NCBI GenBank assembly: GCA_964583765.1
Contig: CAZOWW010000005.1
Location: 26,660-90,659, forward strand
Source: CAZOWW01 sp964583765
Lineage (GTDB): Bacteria > Actinomycetota > Actinomycetes > Actinomycetales > Kineosporiaceae
Direction of reading: 5' to 3'
Length of the DNA stretch: 64,000 nucleotides
Each line of letters begins with the position of its first letter. Within the stretch, counting starts at the first letter, position 1. The position numbers were made by a program, and so were the translations under genes. The notes beneath the pieces were generated by a model. It searched no databases, had not been told where the DNA came from, and saw only the letters and a list, made by a program, of their open reading frames with translations. Positions 16,924 through 25,209 of the stretch are shown piece by piece.

Positions 16924-17209
16924 GGGCGATCTCCTGCGGGTCGTCGCGGTCCCTGCCGACGGCGGGCACGTCTGGCTGTGATCAGGTGCCGAGCCGACAG
17001 GTGATTGACGCTTCTAGGATCGCGACGATTTCTGGGAAATTCCTGGACGGACGTCGAGCCCCCCCGGTGAGTCACCGGTGTCGGTCCTGCCGGCTGAGGG
17101 CTGTCTGGCGGAAGAACCCTTCTTCGGCGAATCGTCTGTGGTGGAGCCGACCAGGATGGCATCGTCCGCGGTGAGCCGTCTGGATTGTGGTGTCGCGGTT
17201 CGCCGGCCC

Positions 17210-17713
17210 TCAGGCGTCGAGGACCACCTGGGTCCCGCTGACGTGGATCGCCACGGCAGGCAGGGAGCTCGGTGCGGGGCCGCTGAGGTGCGCCCCGGTG
17301 GCCGCGTCGAACACCGAGCCGTGGCAGGGGCAGACCAACTTCGCGCCCTGCGGCGCCACTGTGCAGCCCATGTGCGTGCACACCCCCGAGAACGCGACGA
17401 AGGTGCCGGCCTTCGGCTGGGCGACCATCACCGGGTGCCCTGCACCGTCCCTGGCCGCGAACGCCCCGCCCACCGGGACATCCGCCACGGGAACCAGCGG
17501 GGCACTCGAGCCTGCACCTGGCGTGGACGCCGTCCCGGTGCCACCTCCGGTCCCGGCGCCGGGACCGGAGGTGGCACCGGCTCCACCCGACCTGCCGTCC
17601 GGGGCTCGGGTGGTCGAGGTGGCGGACGAGGACCCGCACCCGGCAAGAGGGAGGGCTGCCACGGCAGCGGCTCCGAGCGCGAGCGCGCTGCGGCGCGAGG
17701 GGTGGGTGGTCAT
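17210..17713 (-). CDS. Tat-exported Rieske [2Fe-2S] lipoprotein
   Basis: A 167-residue protein. It has a twin-arginine signal SRRSALAL and lipobox LAGC (Cys26), so it is likely folded with its cluster and then lipid-anchored outside. After a Gly/Thr/Ala-rich linker (about 27-72) the Rieske domain follows with cluster ligands Cys112/His114 (CTHMGC) and Cys128/His131 (CPCHGS); Cys117 and Cys130 would form the disulfide. It is the stand-alone high-potential type common in actinobacteria. ATG 17713 is preceded by GGAGGTG. The linker is encoded by a perfect 46-bp palindrome. It is followed by the small protein and ApbE genes on the same strand after 286 bp. Confidence 0.92.
   Translation of the reverse strand: MTTHPSRRSALALGAAAVAALPLAGCGSSSATSTTRAPDGRSGGAGATSGPGAGTGGGTGTASTPGAGSSAPLVPVADVPVGGAFAARDGAGHPVMVAQPKAGTFVAFSGVCTHMGCTVAPQGAKLVCPCHGSVFDAATGAHLSGPAPSSLPAVAIHVSGTQVVLDA
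17535..17580. repeat. perfect 46-bp palindrome inside Rieske gene
   Basis: Every base from 17535 to 17580 equals its own reverse complement; the left half starts CCGGTGCCACCTCC and the centre is GGCGCC. It encodes the Gly/Thr/Pro linker at about residues 45-60, and the same peptide can be read on both strands. With no loop bases it would form a cruciform or a very stable RNA hairpin. Confidence 0.97.
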
Positions 17714-18040
17714 CGACACCTCCGTGGCGGGTCCGCCCCTTGTCCGGGCGTCTGTGGTGAGCGTCACACACGCTAGCCCCGGAACGAGATCCGCGCGCGG
17801 CGACGACCAGGTGCCGCATTGTGTTCGTCGGCTTGCTCGTTTGCGTACTCTTCCGCCGGGGGCCTCCGGCAACGCTTGGTGCGCAGGCATTCCAGGTTCG
17901 GCATCACGCCGGGAGGTGGCCCAGGGGGTGGAGGCACTGCTCCCTCATCGCATCAGGGCGGTCTGTCGAATCGTGGCGCGGCCTTGTCGGTCACCCGATT
18001 CACGGGATCACCCTCCGGATTCAGACATCTGGGGTATTCC
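17714..18040. other. divergent intergenic region
   Basis: This region separates the leftward Rieske gene from the rightward unknown gene. It is less GC-rich than its surroundings (for example 17814-17850 and 17985-18040) and must hold both promoters. No confident -35/-10 pair was found. Confidence 0.45.
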
Positions 18041-18850
18041 ATGTCGAGATGGGACGGGCGATCCGCAGCGGATCCCCGCATGATCTGGAAGTTGGATGCA
18101 GAACTCGTGGAGGGGATCTGGCGGGAGACCGGTGAGGTCTTCGGGAACAAGCTGTGGCTGGACAGTATGTATGGATTGGTTCCGCGGGATCGGCAAGAAC
18201 AGATCGAGCAGGTGACTGGTCTGAGCCTGTCCGGCCTCCTCGACCAGACCGTCCGGGACCTGGACCAGACCGTCCGTGACCTGGACCAGACCGTCCGTGA
18301 CCTGGACCAGGGCCTGCCCGACCCGAGCCTGTTCTTCGCGGCCCTCGCGCGCGTCCTGGCACGTTTCGGGGTCGTCGCGCACTTCGCCCGTCACCCACGG
18401 TACGGCGACGTCCTGGAGAGAGCACGGATGATCGAGGAGACCGGATCGGTTCCGGCCCACGGCGCCGAGGTGTGGGACTTCGACGAGGACATGGTCGGCG
18501 AACTGTGGTTGGCCATCGAGGACTCCCTGGACGACGCGGACTGGGTCAGCGAGCAGTTCACCGGGATGCTGCTGCCCGAGTGGCGTGATGAGGCCACCCT
18601 GCGCGTGCGCTGCGAGGTCGACCAATTCGTGGCCGGCGTGCTCTGTGACCTGGGCGATCTCGGGGACCCGAGTGTGGCGCTGATCCGTGTCGCTGAGGCC
18701 TTCTCCCGCCACGGCATTGACATCCAGTACGGTCCGCATCCCGAGTCCGGGGATGTGGTTGCGCGCGCCAGGATGATTCTCGCCGCCCAGGGCGAGGATC
18801 CCGATCAGGGGAATGGACCTGACGGGGAGGTCGGGGAAGAGGGGGAGTAG
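18041..18850 (+). CDS. unknown acidic protein with internal two-fold repeat
   Basis: A 269-residue acidic soluble protein without signal or membrane segment. I recognise no family. The two halves align: each starts with a hydrophobic/acidic helix (IWKLDAELVEGIW; VWDFDEDMVGELW) and ends with a similar block (ARVLARFGVVAHFARHPRYGDVLERARMI; a matching block before VVARARMI). Between them in the first half is a heptad-like DLDQTVR repeat encoded by three 21-bp units (18242-18304). ATG 18041 starts the conserved part; the frame is open further upstream but composition changes there. The preceding GGGG is a weak ribosome site. Confidence 0.72.
   Translation: MSRWDGRSAADPRMIWKLDAELVEGIWRETGEVFGNKLWLDSMYGLVPRDRQEQIEQVTGLSLSGLLDQTVRDLDQTVRDLDQTVRDLDQGLPDPSLFFAALARVLARFGVVAHFARHPRYGDVLERARMIEETGSVPAHGAEVWDFDEDMVGELWLAIEDSLDDADWVSEQFTGMLLPEWRDEATLRVRCEVDQFVAGVLCDLGDLGDPSVALIRVAEAFSRHGIDIQYGPHPESGDVVARARMILAAQGEDPDQGNGPDGEVGEEGE
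18242..18304 (+). repeat. 21-bp tandem repeat x3
   Basis: Three copies (18242, 18263, 18284) of GACCAGACCGTCCGTGACCT plus a final G encode DQTVRDL. Only the first copy has a substitution. Confidence 0.92.
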
Positions 18851-19211
18851 CCGGGGGCCGAGCCGGCCGTTCTCGGGGCTCCGTCCCGTCCCCGATGAAG
18901 ACCTGATGTGGGCCGGGACCTTGGGGGTGGGGCTGCCGGGGTGAGGTGAGGGCTGCGCCGGAAAGTTCGTTGCGTAGGTAACTGTTGCCCAGGTAACGTT
19001 CCGGTTGACGGCTCGTCCGCCCTGAGCTGAGGCAAAGGGGACGGCCGAACGGGTGTTCGCCGAGGGAGCGTCCGGCTCCGGTCCCGTACGCGCGGACCGC
19101 GGTCAGGGTGCCGGGGCGAGCCGGGTGTCGGGGAGGACCGCGGGTGCCCTGGTCACAGGCACCTGCCGGTCAGGTGCACGGGCGGGGTGGAAGCAAGGGG
19201 AGGGGATCCGG
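18851..19211. other. intergenic region upstream of MarR-ABC operon
   Basis: No gene is seen. The region contains the paired operator-like sites at 18969-18997 and a possible TTGACG -35 at 19005. The leader to GTG 19212 would be about 170 nt. Confidence 0.5.
18969..18997 (+). promoter_or_regulatory. two tandem 14-bp operator-like sites upstream of MarR gene
   Basis: GTTGCGTAGGTAAC (18969-18982) and GTTGCCCAGGTAAC (18984-18997) are two imperfect palindromes one base apart. TTGACG at 19005-19010 follows and could be the -35 element. MarR-family proteins usually bind such 14-16 bp inverted repeats and repress their own operon. Confidence 0.5.
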
Positions 19212-19817
19212 GTGAACCTGCGCAGGGGACGTACCGAGGGGGCCTGCGGGCCGCGGGCACCGCTGTTGGGTCTGCCGGACCTACCGGGCACCGACCCGGC
19301 CTCGGTCGCCGCCTTCCGCGCGATGCTCGGCCTGATGCGGCGGCACCGGCAGTTGATGAGCCAGGTGCTCTCCGGGCGCGATCTGCACCCCGGCCAGGCG
19401 GGCTGCCTCGGGGTGCTGCTGACCCACGGTGAGCTGTCCCAGAGCGACCTCGCGGAACACCTCGCGATCTCCCGGCCCGGGGTGACCCGGCTGCTGCAAC
19501 GACTGGAGCGGGCCGGTCTCGTGAACCGTCGTTCCGACCCGCATGACCAGCGTCAGGCTCTGGTCACCCTCACCCCGACCGGGCGGGACCTGGCGCTGTG
19601 CCTGCCCACTGCGGTGCGGGAGTACATCGACCACACCCTGGCCCTGCTGCCCGCCGAGGACGTGCGTGAACTCACCCGCATCCTGGGGGCACTGACCACT
19701 CGCATAGACGAGGCCCTTGCGGGTCCTGTCGACGAGGCCCTTGCGGGTCCTGTCGACGAGGCCCTTGCGGGCCCAGCCGTACCGACGTCCACCGTTCCGA
19801 GGATGAATCCCACATGA
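19212..19817 (+). CDS. MarR-family regulator of ABC exporter operon
   Basis: A 201-residue winged-helix repressor-type regulator. The DNA-binding region reads LHPGQAGCLGVLLTHGELSQSDLAEHL, then SRPGVTRLLQRLERAGLVNRRSDPHDQRQALVTLT, with the wing residues DxRxxxVxLT typical of MarR. GTG 19212 follows AGGGGA. The C-terminus carries three copies of DEALAGPV from 24-bp tandem repeats (19707-19778), which are outside the dimerisation helices. Its stop overlaps the first exporter gene (ATGA), so it probably controls the exporter, with a toxic substrate as ligand (family knowledge). Confidence 0.9.
   Translation: MNLRRGRTEGACGPRAPLLGLPDLPGTDPASVAAFRAMLGLMRRHRQLMSQVLSGRDLHPGQAGCLGVLLTHGELSQSDLAEHLAISRPGVTRLLQRLERAGLVNRRSDPHDQRQALVTLTPTGRDLALCLPTAVREYIDHTLALLPAEDVRELTRILGALTTRIDEALAGPVDEALAGPVDEALAGPAVPTSTVPRMNPT
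19707..19778 (+). repeat. 24-bp tandem repeat x3 at MarR C-terminus
   Basis: Three copies starting 19707, 19731 and 19755; the first two are identical and the third has three changes. They encode DEALAGPV. Confidence 0.92.
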
Positions 19818-21679
19818 TCCGACTGCTTCGCCGCTACCTGCGGCCGTACCGCGGCCAACTCGCCGTGGTGGCGGTGCTGCTGCTGGGCCAGGCCATCGGC
19901 AACCTGATGTTGCCCAGCCTCAACGCCGACATCATCAACACCGGGGTCCTGCGCGGGGACACCGGCTACATCCTGCGCACGGGCGGTTTGATGCTGGGGG
20001 TCACCCTGGCACTCGTCGTGGCCGCGGTGATCACCGTCTACTTCGGTGCCCGGACCGCCATGTCCCTGGGCCGGGACCTGCGTGCCGCAATGTTCCGCAC
20101 CGTCGAGGGCTTCTCCCTGCGGGAGGTGAACCAGTTCGGGGCGCCGTCCCTGATCACGCGCAACACCAACGACGCCCAACAGGTGCAGATGTTCGTCCTG
20201 ATGGCGCTCACCTTCATGTTCTCGGCGCCGATCACCGCCGTGGGCGGCGTCCTCATGGCCCTGCGGGAGAACGTCACCCTCTCGGGCCTGCTCCTGGTGA
20301 TCCTGCCGCTGCTCATCGGCGTCGTGGCACTGGTGATGCGTGCGGCGATCCCGCTGTTCCGCTCGGTGCAGTCCAAGCTGGACCGCATCAACCGGGTCAT
20401 GCAGGAGAACCTCGCCGGCGTCCGGGTGATCCGTGCCTTCGTGCGCACCGAGTCGGAGCAGCGGCGGTTCGCCGAGGCCAATGCCGATCTGACCGGGACG
20501 CTGTTGCGGGTCAATCGGGTCTTCGCGCTGACCATGCCCTCACTGATGTTGATCTTCAATCTCTCCACCGTCGCCATCGTCTGGTTCGGCGGTCACCTGG
20601 TGGACGGCGGAGACATGCCCATTGGCAATCTGACCGCCTTCCTGTCCTACATCATGCAGATCCTCTTCTCCGTGATGATGGCCGTGATGATGGTGGTCAT
20701 GGTGCCGCGCGCGGCCGCCTCGGCCGAACGCATCCAGGAGGTGCTCGACACCGTTCCCGCCGTCCAGGACCCGCCCCCGCCATCGGCTGACGATTCCCAG
20801 GGCGCCGCGGCCTCCGCCGTTCTCGGCGACGGCTCCGCGGAGGCCCCGTGGTCCACGCCGGCTTCGATCACCGCCGAGCCTCGTGAGCCGCGTGAACCGG
20901 ACGCCTGGCGAGCAGGTCCCCCCACCGACGCCGTCCTCGGACAGGTGCGTTTCGAGAACGTCGAGTTCGGCTACCCCGGGGCCGAGGACCCGGTGCTGCG
21001 CGGGGTGAGCGCGACCTTCCCGACCGGGCGGACCACCGCGATCGTCGGCGGCACGGGCGCGGGGAAGACGACCCTCGTCAACCTCATCCCTCGCCTGTAC
21101 GACGTCACCGGTGGGGCGGTGCTGCTGGACGGCGCCGACGTGCGGTCGCGGACCCAGGAGGAGCTGCGTTCCTCGATGGGGCTGGTGCCGCAGCGGGCGT
21201 TCCTCTTCCGCGGCACCGTGGCGAGCAACCTGCGGTTCGGCCGCGAGGAGGCCACCGACGAGGAACTGTGGCACGCCCTTGAGGTGGCGCAGGCCCGGGA
21301 CTTCGTCGAGGCCCTGCCCGAGGGCCTGGAGGCGGTGATCGACCAGGGGGGGACGAACCTCTCCGGCGGTCAACGGCAGCGGATGGCGATCGCGCGGGCC
21401 GTCGTGCGCCGTCCCCGACTCTTCGTCTTCGACGACAGCTTCTCGGCGCTCGACAACGTCACCGACTCCCGGCTGCGGGCGGCCCTGCGAGCGGAGACGC
21501 GTGAGGCAACGGTGATCATCGTGGCCCAGCGGGTGAGCACGATCCTGGACGCCGACCAGATCGTCGTCCTGGACGGGGGACAGGTGGTCGGTGCGGGCAC
21601 GCACGAGGAACTGCTCGTGAGCTGCCCCACCTACGAGGAGATCGTGGCGTCGCAGTTGAACGGAGCGCGGGCGGCATGA
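19814..21679 (+). CDS. heterodimeric ABC exporter subunit, degenerate Walker B
   Basis: A 621-residue half-transporter with six TM helices followed by an NBD. Walker A is GGTGAGKTT, signature LSGGQRQR (canonical) and Walker B LFVFDDSFSALD, in which the catalytic Glu is replaced by Asp. This is the pattern of the degenerate-site subunit of TM287/288- or BmrCD-like exporters. A disordered insert of about 60 residues (about 315-375) separates TMD and NBD. It overlaps both neighbours by 4 bp and must pair with the next subunit. Function by family: multidrug or lipid export. Confidence 0.93.
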   Translation: MIRLLRRYLRPYRGQLAVVAVLLLGQAIGNLMLPSLNADIINTGVLRGDTGYILRTGGLMLGVTLALVVAAVITVYFGARTAMSLGRDLRAAMFRTVEGFSLREVNQFGAPSLITRNTNDAQQVQMFVLMALTFMFSAPITAVGGVLMALRENVTLSGLLLVILPLLIGVVALVMRAAIPLFRSVQSKLDRINRVMQENLAGVRVIRAFVRTESEQRRFAEANADLTGTLLRVNRVFALTMPSLMLIFNLSTVAIVWFGGHLVDGGDMPIGNLTAFLSYIMQILFSVMMAVMMVVMVPRAAASAERIQEVLDTVPAVQDPPPPSADDSQGAAASAVLGDGSAEAPWSTPASITAEPREPREPDAWRAGPPTDAVLGQVRFENVEFGYPGAEDPVLRGVSATFPTGRTTAIVGGTGAGKTTLVNLIPRLYDVTGGAVLLDGADVRSRTQEELRSSMGLVPQRAFLFRGTVASNLRFGREEATDEELWHALEVAQARDFVEALPEGLEAVIDQGGTNLSGGQRQRMAIARAVVRRPRLFVFDDSFSALDNVTDSRLRAALRAETREATVIIVAQRVSTILDADQIVVLDGGQVVGAGTHEELLVSCPTYEEIVASQLNGARAA

Positions 21680-23769
21680 GCGCACACACGGGATCCGGTG
21701 CCGGCCCCACGCCGGGCGCCGGGGGACGACCGGGCGCGCCGGGAGGTCCAGGAGGGTTCGGCCCGCGCGGCCCGGGGCGCGGCCCCGGTGGACCGGGCGG
21801 TCCGGGTGGCCCCGGCGGGCGCCTGGGCATGCCGACCGAGAAGGCGGAGAACTTCGGCCTCGCGCTGCGCCGGATGCTGGTGCGGCTGCGGACCGAGCGG
21901 CCCCGGCTGCTGCTGGTGGTCTCGCTGGGCGTCATCAGCGTGAGCCTGAGCATCGTCGGGCCGAAGCTGCTCGGCAAGGCCACGACCCTGCTCTTCGAGG
22001 GCGTGGTGAGCAAGCAGCTCTTCGAGGGCACGGTGAGCAAGCAGCTGCCCGCCGGCGTCAGCAAGGAACAGCTGGTCACGCAGTTGCGGGCGCGGGGACA
22101 CGGCCAGCAGGCAGACATGCTCAGCGGCATGCACGTGCACCCCGGGCAGGGCGTGCCGTTCGGTCATCTCGGGCAGATCCTCCTCATCGTGGTCCTGGTC
22201 TACGCCCTCAGCTCGGTGTTCGCCTGGGCGCAGAGCTACCTCATGGCCGGGGTCACCCAGCGGGTGATCTACAAGCTCCGCGAGGAGGCCGACCTCAAGC
22301 TCGGGCGGCTCCCGCTGCGGTACTTCGACCAGAACGCCCGCGGTGAGGTGCTGAGCCGCGTGACCAACGACATCGACAACATCAACCAGACCCTGCAGCA
22401 GTCCCTGACCCAGCTGATCACGTCGGTGCTGACGGTGCTGGGAGTGCTCGCGATGATGGTGTGGATCAGCTGGCTGCTGGCCCTGGTCTCGCTGGTGGCG
22501 ATCCCGATGTCCGCCTTCGTGACCATGCGGATCGCCAAGCGCTCGCAGGGGGAGTTCGCCGCCCAGTGGAAGTGGACCGGCCGGCTGAACGGTCATGTCG
22601 AGGAGATGTACGCCGGGCACGACCTCGTGAAGGTCTTCGGCCGGCAGCCCGAGGCGATGCGCACCTTCGACGAGGCCAACGCCGAGATGTACCGGGCGAG
22701 CTTCCGGGCGCAGTTCATCTCGGGGATCATCCAGCCGGCGATGATGTTCATCTCGAATCTGAACTACGTCGCCGTCGCGGTGATCGGCGGCTTCCGGGTG
22801 GCCTCGGGGACGATGGCACTGGGCGACGTCCAGGCATTCATCCAGTACTCGCGACAGTTCGCGATGCCGATCACCCAGATCGCCAGTCTGACGAATCTCG
22901 TGCAGTCCGGTCTCGCCTCGGCGGAGCGCGTGTTCGCCCTGCTCGACGAGCCCGAGGAGGAGCCGGACGCCGCCGAGCCGGTGGTGCTCACGGCACCCCG
23001 CGGGCACGTGGTGTTCGAGCGGATCTCCTTCCGGTACACACCGGACACCCCGCTCATCGAGGATCTCTCGCTCGAGGCGCGGCCGGGTCAGACGGTGGCG
23101 ATCGTCGGTCCCACCGGTGCGGGCAAGACCACCCTGGTCAACCTGTTGATGCGGTTCTACGAGCTGGACGGCGGGCGGATCACCCTGGACGGCGTGGACA
23201 TCCGCTCCCTGACCAGGGACGGCCTGCGGCGCAACTTCGGCATGGTGCTCCAGGACGCATGGCTGTTCGGCGGCACCATCCGCGAGAACATCGCCTACGG
23301 AGCCGAGAACGCCTCGGACGAGCAGATCATGGCGGCAGCGCAGGCCGCGCACGTGGACCACGTGGTGCGCACCCTGGCCGACGGATACGACACGGTGCTC
23401 GACGACGAGGCGTCCAACGTCTCGGCGGGGGAGCGTCAGTTGCTCACCATCGCCCGGGCCTTCCTCGCGGATCCGGCGATCCTGATCCTCGACGAGGCCA
23501 CCAGTTCGGTGGACACCCGCACCGAGGTGCTGATCCAGAAGGCGATGGCGGGGCTGCGGTCCGGGCGGACGAGTTTCGTCATCGCGCACCGGCTCTCCAC
23601 GATCCGTGGTGCGGACACGATCCTGGTCATGGACCACGGGAATGTCGTCGAACAGGGCAGTCACGAACAGCTCATGGCGACGCAGGGGGTCTACCACGAC
23701 CTGTACCAGAGCCAGTTCTCCCGGGTCGAGGGGGAGGACGTGCGATCGGGCGCGGTGTCCGCAAGCTGA
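21676..23769 (+). CDS. heterodimeric ABC exporter subunit, catalytic NBD
   Basis: A 697-residue partner half-transporter. It has a Gly/Pro-rich N-terminal tail (about 45 residues), six TM helices, Walker A GPTGAGKTT, Walker B LILDEATSSVD (canonical Glu), and an altered signature VSAGERQL. Thus the canonical Walker B here faces the canonical LSGGQ of the partner, and the altered signature faces the partner's degenerate Walker B: one active and one dead ATP site, as known for this class. A 27-bp duplication (21991-22044) adds LFEGxVSKQ to the first extracytoplasmic loop. A strong hairpin follows at 23797. Confidence 0.93.
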   Translation: MSAHTGSGAGPTPGAGGRPGAPGGPGGFGPRGPGRGPGGPGGPGGPGGRLGMPTEKAENFGLALRRMLVRLRTERPRLLLVVSLGVISVSLSIVGPKLLGKATTLLFEGVVSKQLFEGTVSKQLPAGVSKEQLVTQLRARGHGQQADMLSGMHVHPGQGVPFGHLGQILLIVVLVYALSSVFAWAQSYLMAGVTQRVIYKLREEADLKLGRLPLRYFDQNARGEVLSRVTNDIDNINQTLQQSLTQLITSVLTVLGVLAMMVWISWLLALVSLVAIPMSAFVTMRIAKRSQGEFAAQWKWTGRLNGHVEEMYAGHDLVKVFGRQPEAMRTFDEANAEMYRASFRAQFISGIIQPAMMFISNLNYVAVAVIGGFRVASGTMALGDVQAFIQYSRQFAMPITQIASLTNLVQSGLASAERVFALLDEPEEEPDAAEPVVLTAPRGHVVFERISFRYTPDTPLIEDLSLEARPGQTVAIVGPTGAGKTTLVNLLMRFYELDGGRITLDGVDIRSLTRDGLRRNFGMVLQDAWLFGGTIRENIAYGAENASDEQIMAAAQAAHVDHVVRTLADGYDTVLDDEASNVSAGERQLLTIARAFLADPAILILDEATSSVDTRTEVLIQKAMAGLRSGRTSFVIAHRLSTIRGADTILVMDHGNVVEQGSHEQLMATQGVYHDLYQSQFSRVEGEDVRSGAVSAS
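21991..22044 (+). repeat. 27-bp in-frame duplication in extracytoplasmic loop
   Basis: Two copies (21991-22017, 22018-22044) differing at two adjacent bases; they encode LFEGVVSKQ and LFEGTVSKQ. Confidence 0.9.
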
Positions 23770-23796
23770 CCGGAGCGCGAGGCTGAGCTGAGCACG

Positions 23797-23834
23797 AGCT
23801 GGGGTCGGGGCCCGGACGGGTCCCGACCCCAGCT
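23797..23834. terminator. bidirectional hairpin between convergent genes
   Basis: AGCTGGGGTCGGG (23797-23809) pairs with CCCGACCCCAGCT (23822-23834). It lies between the exporter operon and the convergent peptidase gene and can serve both. Confidence 0.8.
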
Positions 23835-23943
23835 GCGTGAGTCGTGCGGTCCGCTTGGGCTCGCTCGGGTGCCTCGGCCGGCGGCCATGAGCTGAGCCTC
23901 GTGCGGGCGGTACCTGCTGCCGTGAACCGGGCTCCGGTCAGGC

Positions 23944-24756
23944 TCAGCTGACCGAGCGCACCGTCCAGAAGTCCGACGACAGCGAGCGTTCGGTCAGGTA
24001 CTCGTACGGCAGGGTGAAGTAGCCCTCCTGGCCCCAGCCGGTCCCCCAGGAATTGCGCACGAGGAACCGGCTGCCGGCGTCGTCGTAGCCGACCGCGAGC
24101 ACAGCATGCCCTCCGAGCAGTTCCTCGTCGGGTTGTGGCATCGGCGCGACGCCCGTGCTGGCCACCTCCCGGCTCTCGAAGCTCGTGTAGACGGAGAAGC
24201 CGAACACGAACGGGAACCCGTTCGCCAGGACTCCTCGCAGCTGGTCCAGGTCGCGCACCACTCGTTGGTAGGAGATCGCGCGGTTCGCCAGGGCATCGGC
24301 GTACACCTCGGCGGAAGGCTTCTGACCTGCGCGGGCATCGGACGGGAACGGCCCGCCGTCGTACTCGGGCGGGGTGTCGTCATAGGGCCACTCCGACTCG
24401 GGCGGCACCCCGAGCCTGGCGACGCTCTTGATGCCGTCACGGATCTGGGCGCCCGAGTCGTAGAGCACCTGCCCCTCGACGGCGCGCTCGTTGTAGTAGA
24501 TGAACAACCGGGACGGCGTGAAGTCGACGAGACCCTGCTTGACCAGGTCGAACTCGAAGGCGCCGGCGATGGCGTTCGCCGTGCAGCTGCCGATCCGTCC
24601 CTGGTCGTAGACCGCCGGCTGGTGGTCGCGCAGATCCACGGACGGCGGCAGGGTGGCCAGGGCGATCCGCGGTACGGAGTGGATGTGGTCGCGGGCGTCG
24701 GGCAGATCAGGTTGCCAGCCGTACCGGGATGTGTTGCGAGGCCGAGTGGTGGACAC
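23944..24756 (-). CDS. papain-like (C1 family) cysteine peptidase
   Basis: A 270-residue C1-fold peptidase without a signal peptide. Catalytic Cys58 in DQGRIGSCTANA with oxyanion Gln52; active His in LGGHAVLAVGYDD; Asn in VRNSWGTGWGQEGYFTLPYEY. An N-terminal RYGWQPDLPDARD segment before the catalytic domain is typical of bacterial homologues (often annotated C1A/BPSL-like). GTG 24756 is preceded by GAGAGGAG, which is why the upstream 51 residues are dropped. The biological substrate is unknown; the lack of an export signal points to an intracellular role or a non-classical route. Confidence 0.9.
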   Translation of the reverse strand: MSTTRPRNTSRYGWQPDLPDARDHIHSVPRIALATLPPSVDLRDHQPAVYDQGRIGSCTANAIAGAFEFDLVKQGLVDFTPSRLFIYYNERAVEGQVLYDSGAQIRDGIKSVARLGVPPESEWPYDDTPPEYDGGPFPSDARAGQKPSAEVYADALANRAISYQRVVRDLDQLRGVLANGFPFVFGFSVYTSFESREVASTGVAPMPQPDEELLGGHAVLAVGYDDAGSRFLVRNSWGTGWGQEGYFTLPYEYLTERSLSSDFWTVRSVS

Positions 24757-25209
24757 GGCGAGCTCCTCTCCGGGTGGAACAAGGTCCGAGGTGTGGCGGA
24801 GACGGGGTCTGTGGGGCGGAGAACGGGTGGACGGGGGTGGAGAACGAGTGGATGTTCCGGCACCAGGCTGCCATGCTCGGCGTCCGAGATCGGATGTTTT
24901 GCACAGCACCGGCGTGCCCGACGGCGCGGGGTGTGCTGCCCGTGCGGTGAGCGGCGGCGCGTGGTGACGCCGGCCGGACCCCGGCTGGGGTGGATCCGGT
25001 GGGACCGGTCGTGGATGAGTCGGTCCCGGGGGAGCCGCCCTGGTTCGGACCGGCCCTTGCTCAGGAGGAGCGTTCTGCCGCCGTTCTGATGCACACCGTA
25101 TCTAACTGATCTACGGAGAGTTCTGAGTGGATCGTCGTGGGGCGCGCCTGCCCGGGTGGATCGTCGTGGGGAGTGCCTGCCCGGGCGGATCGCCGTGGGG
25201 CGCGCCCGG
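24757..25209. other. intergenic region with two repeat clusters
   Basis: No gene is seen. It contains a duplicated GAGAACGxGTGGA block (about 24820-24865), an inverted repeat CCGTA/TACGG around 25097-25117 in an AT-rich patch, and the 29-bp tandem array at 25128-25209. The peptidase promoter should lie here. Confidence 0.5.
25128..25209. repeat. 29-bp tandem array just after a stop codon
   Basis: Units start at 25128, 25157 and 25186 (TGGATCGTCGTGGGG followed by a variable part ending TGCCCGGG); the third is shorter and diverged. It abuts the stop codon of the leftward gene ending at 25210. Confidence 0.85.

Noticed and set aside
21631..23697. 688-codon minus-strand open frame
   Set aside because: It is the mirror of the ABC exporter gene, rich in His/Arg/Gly with no domain.
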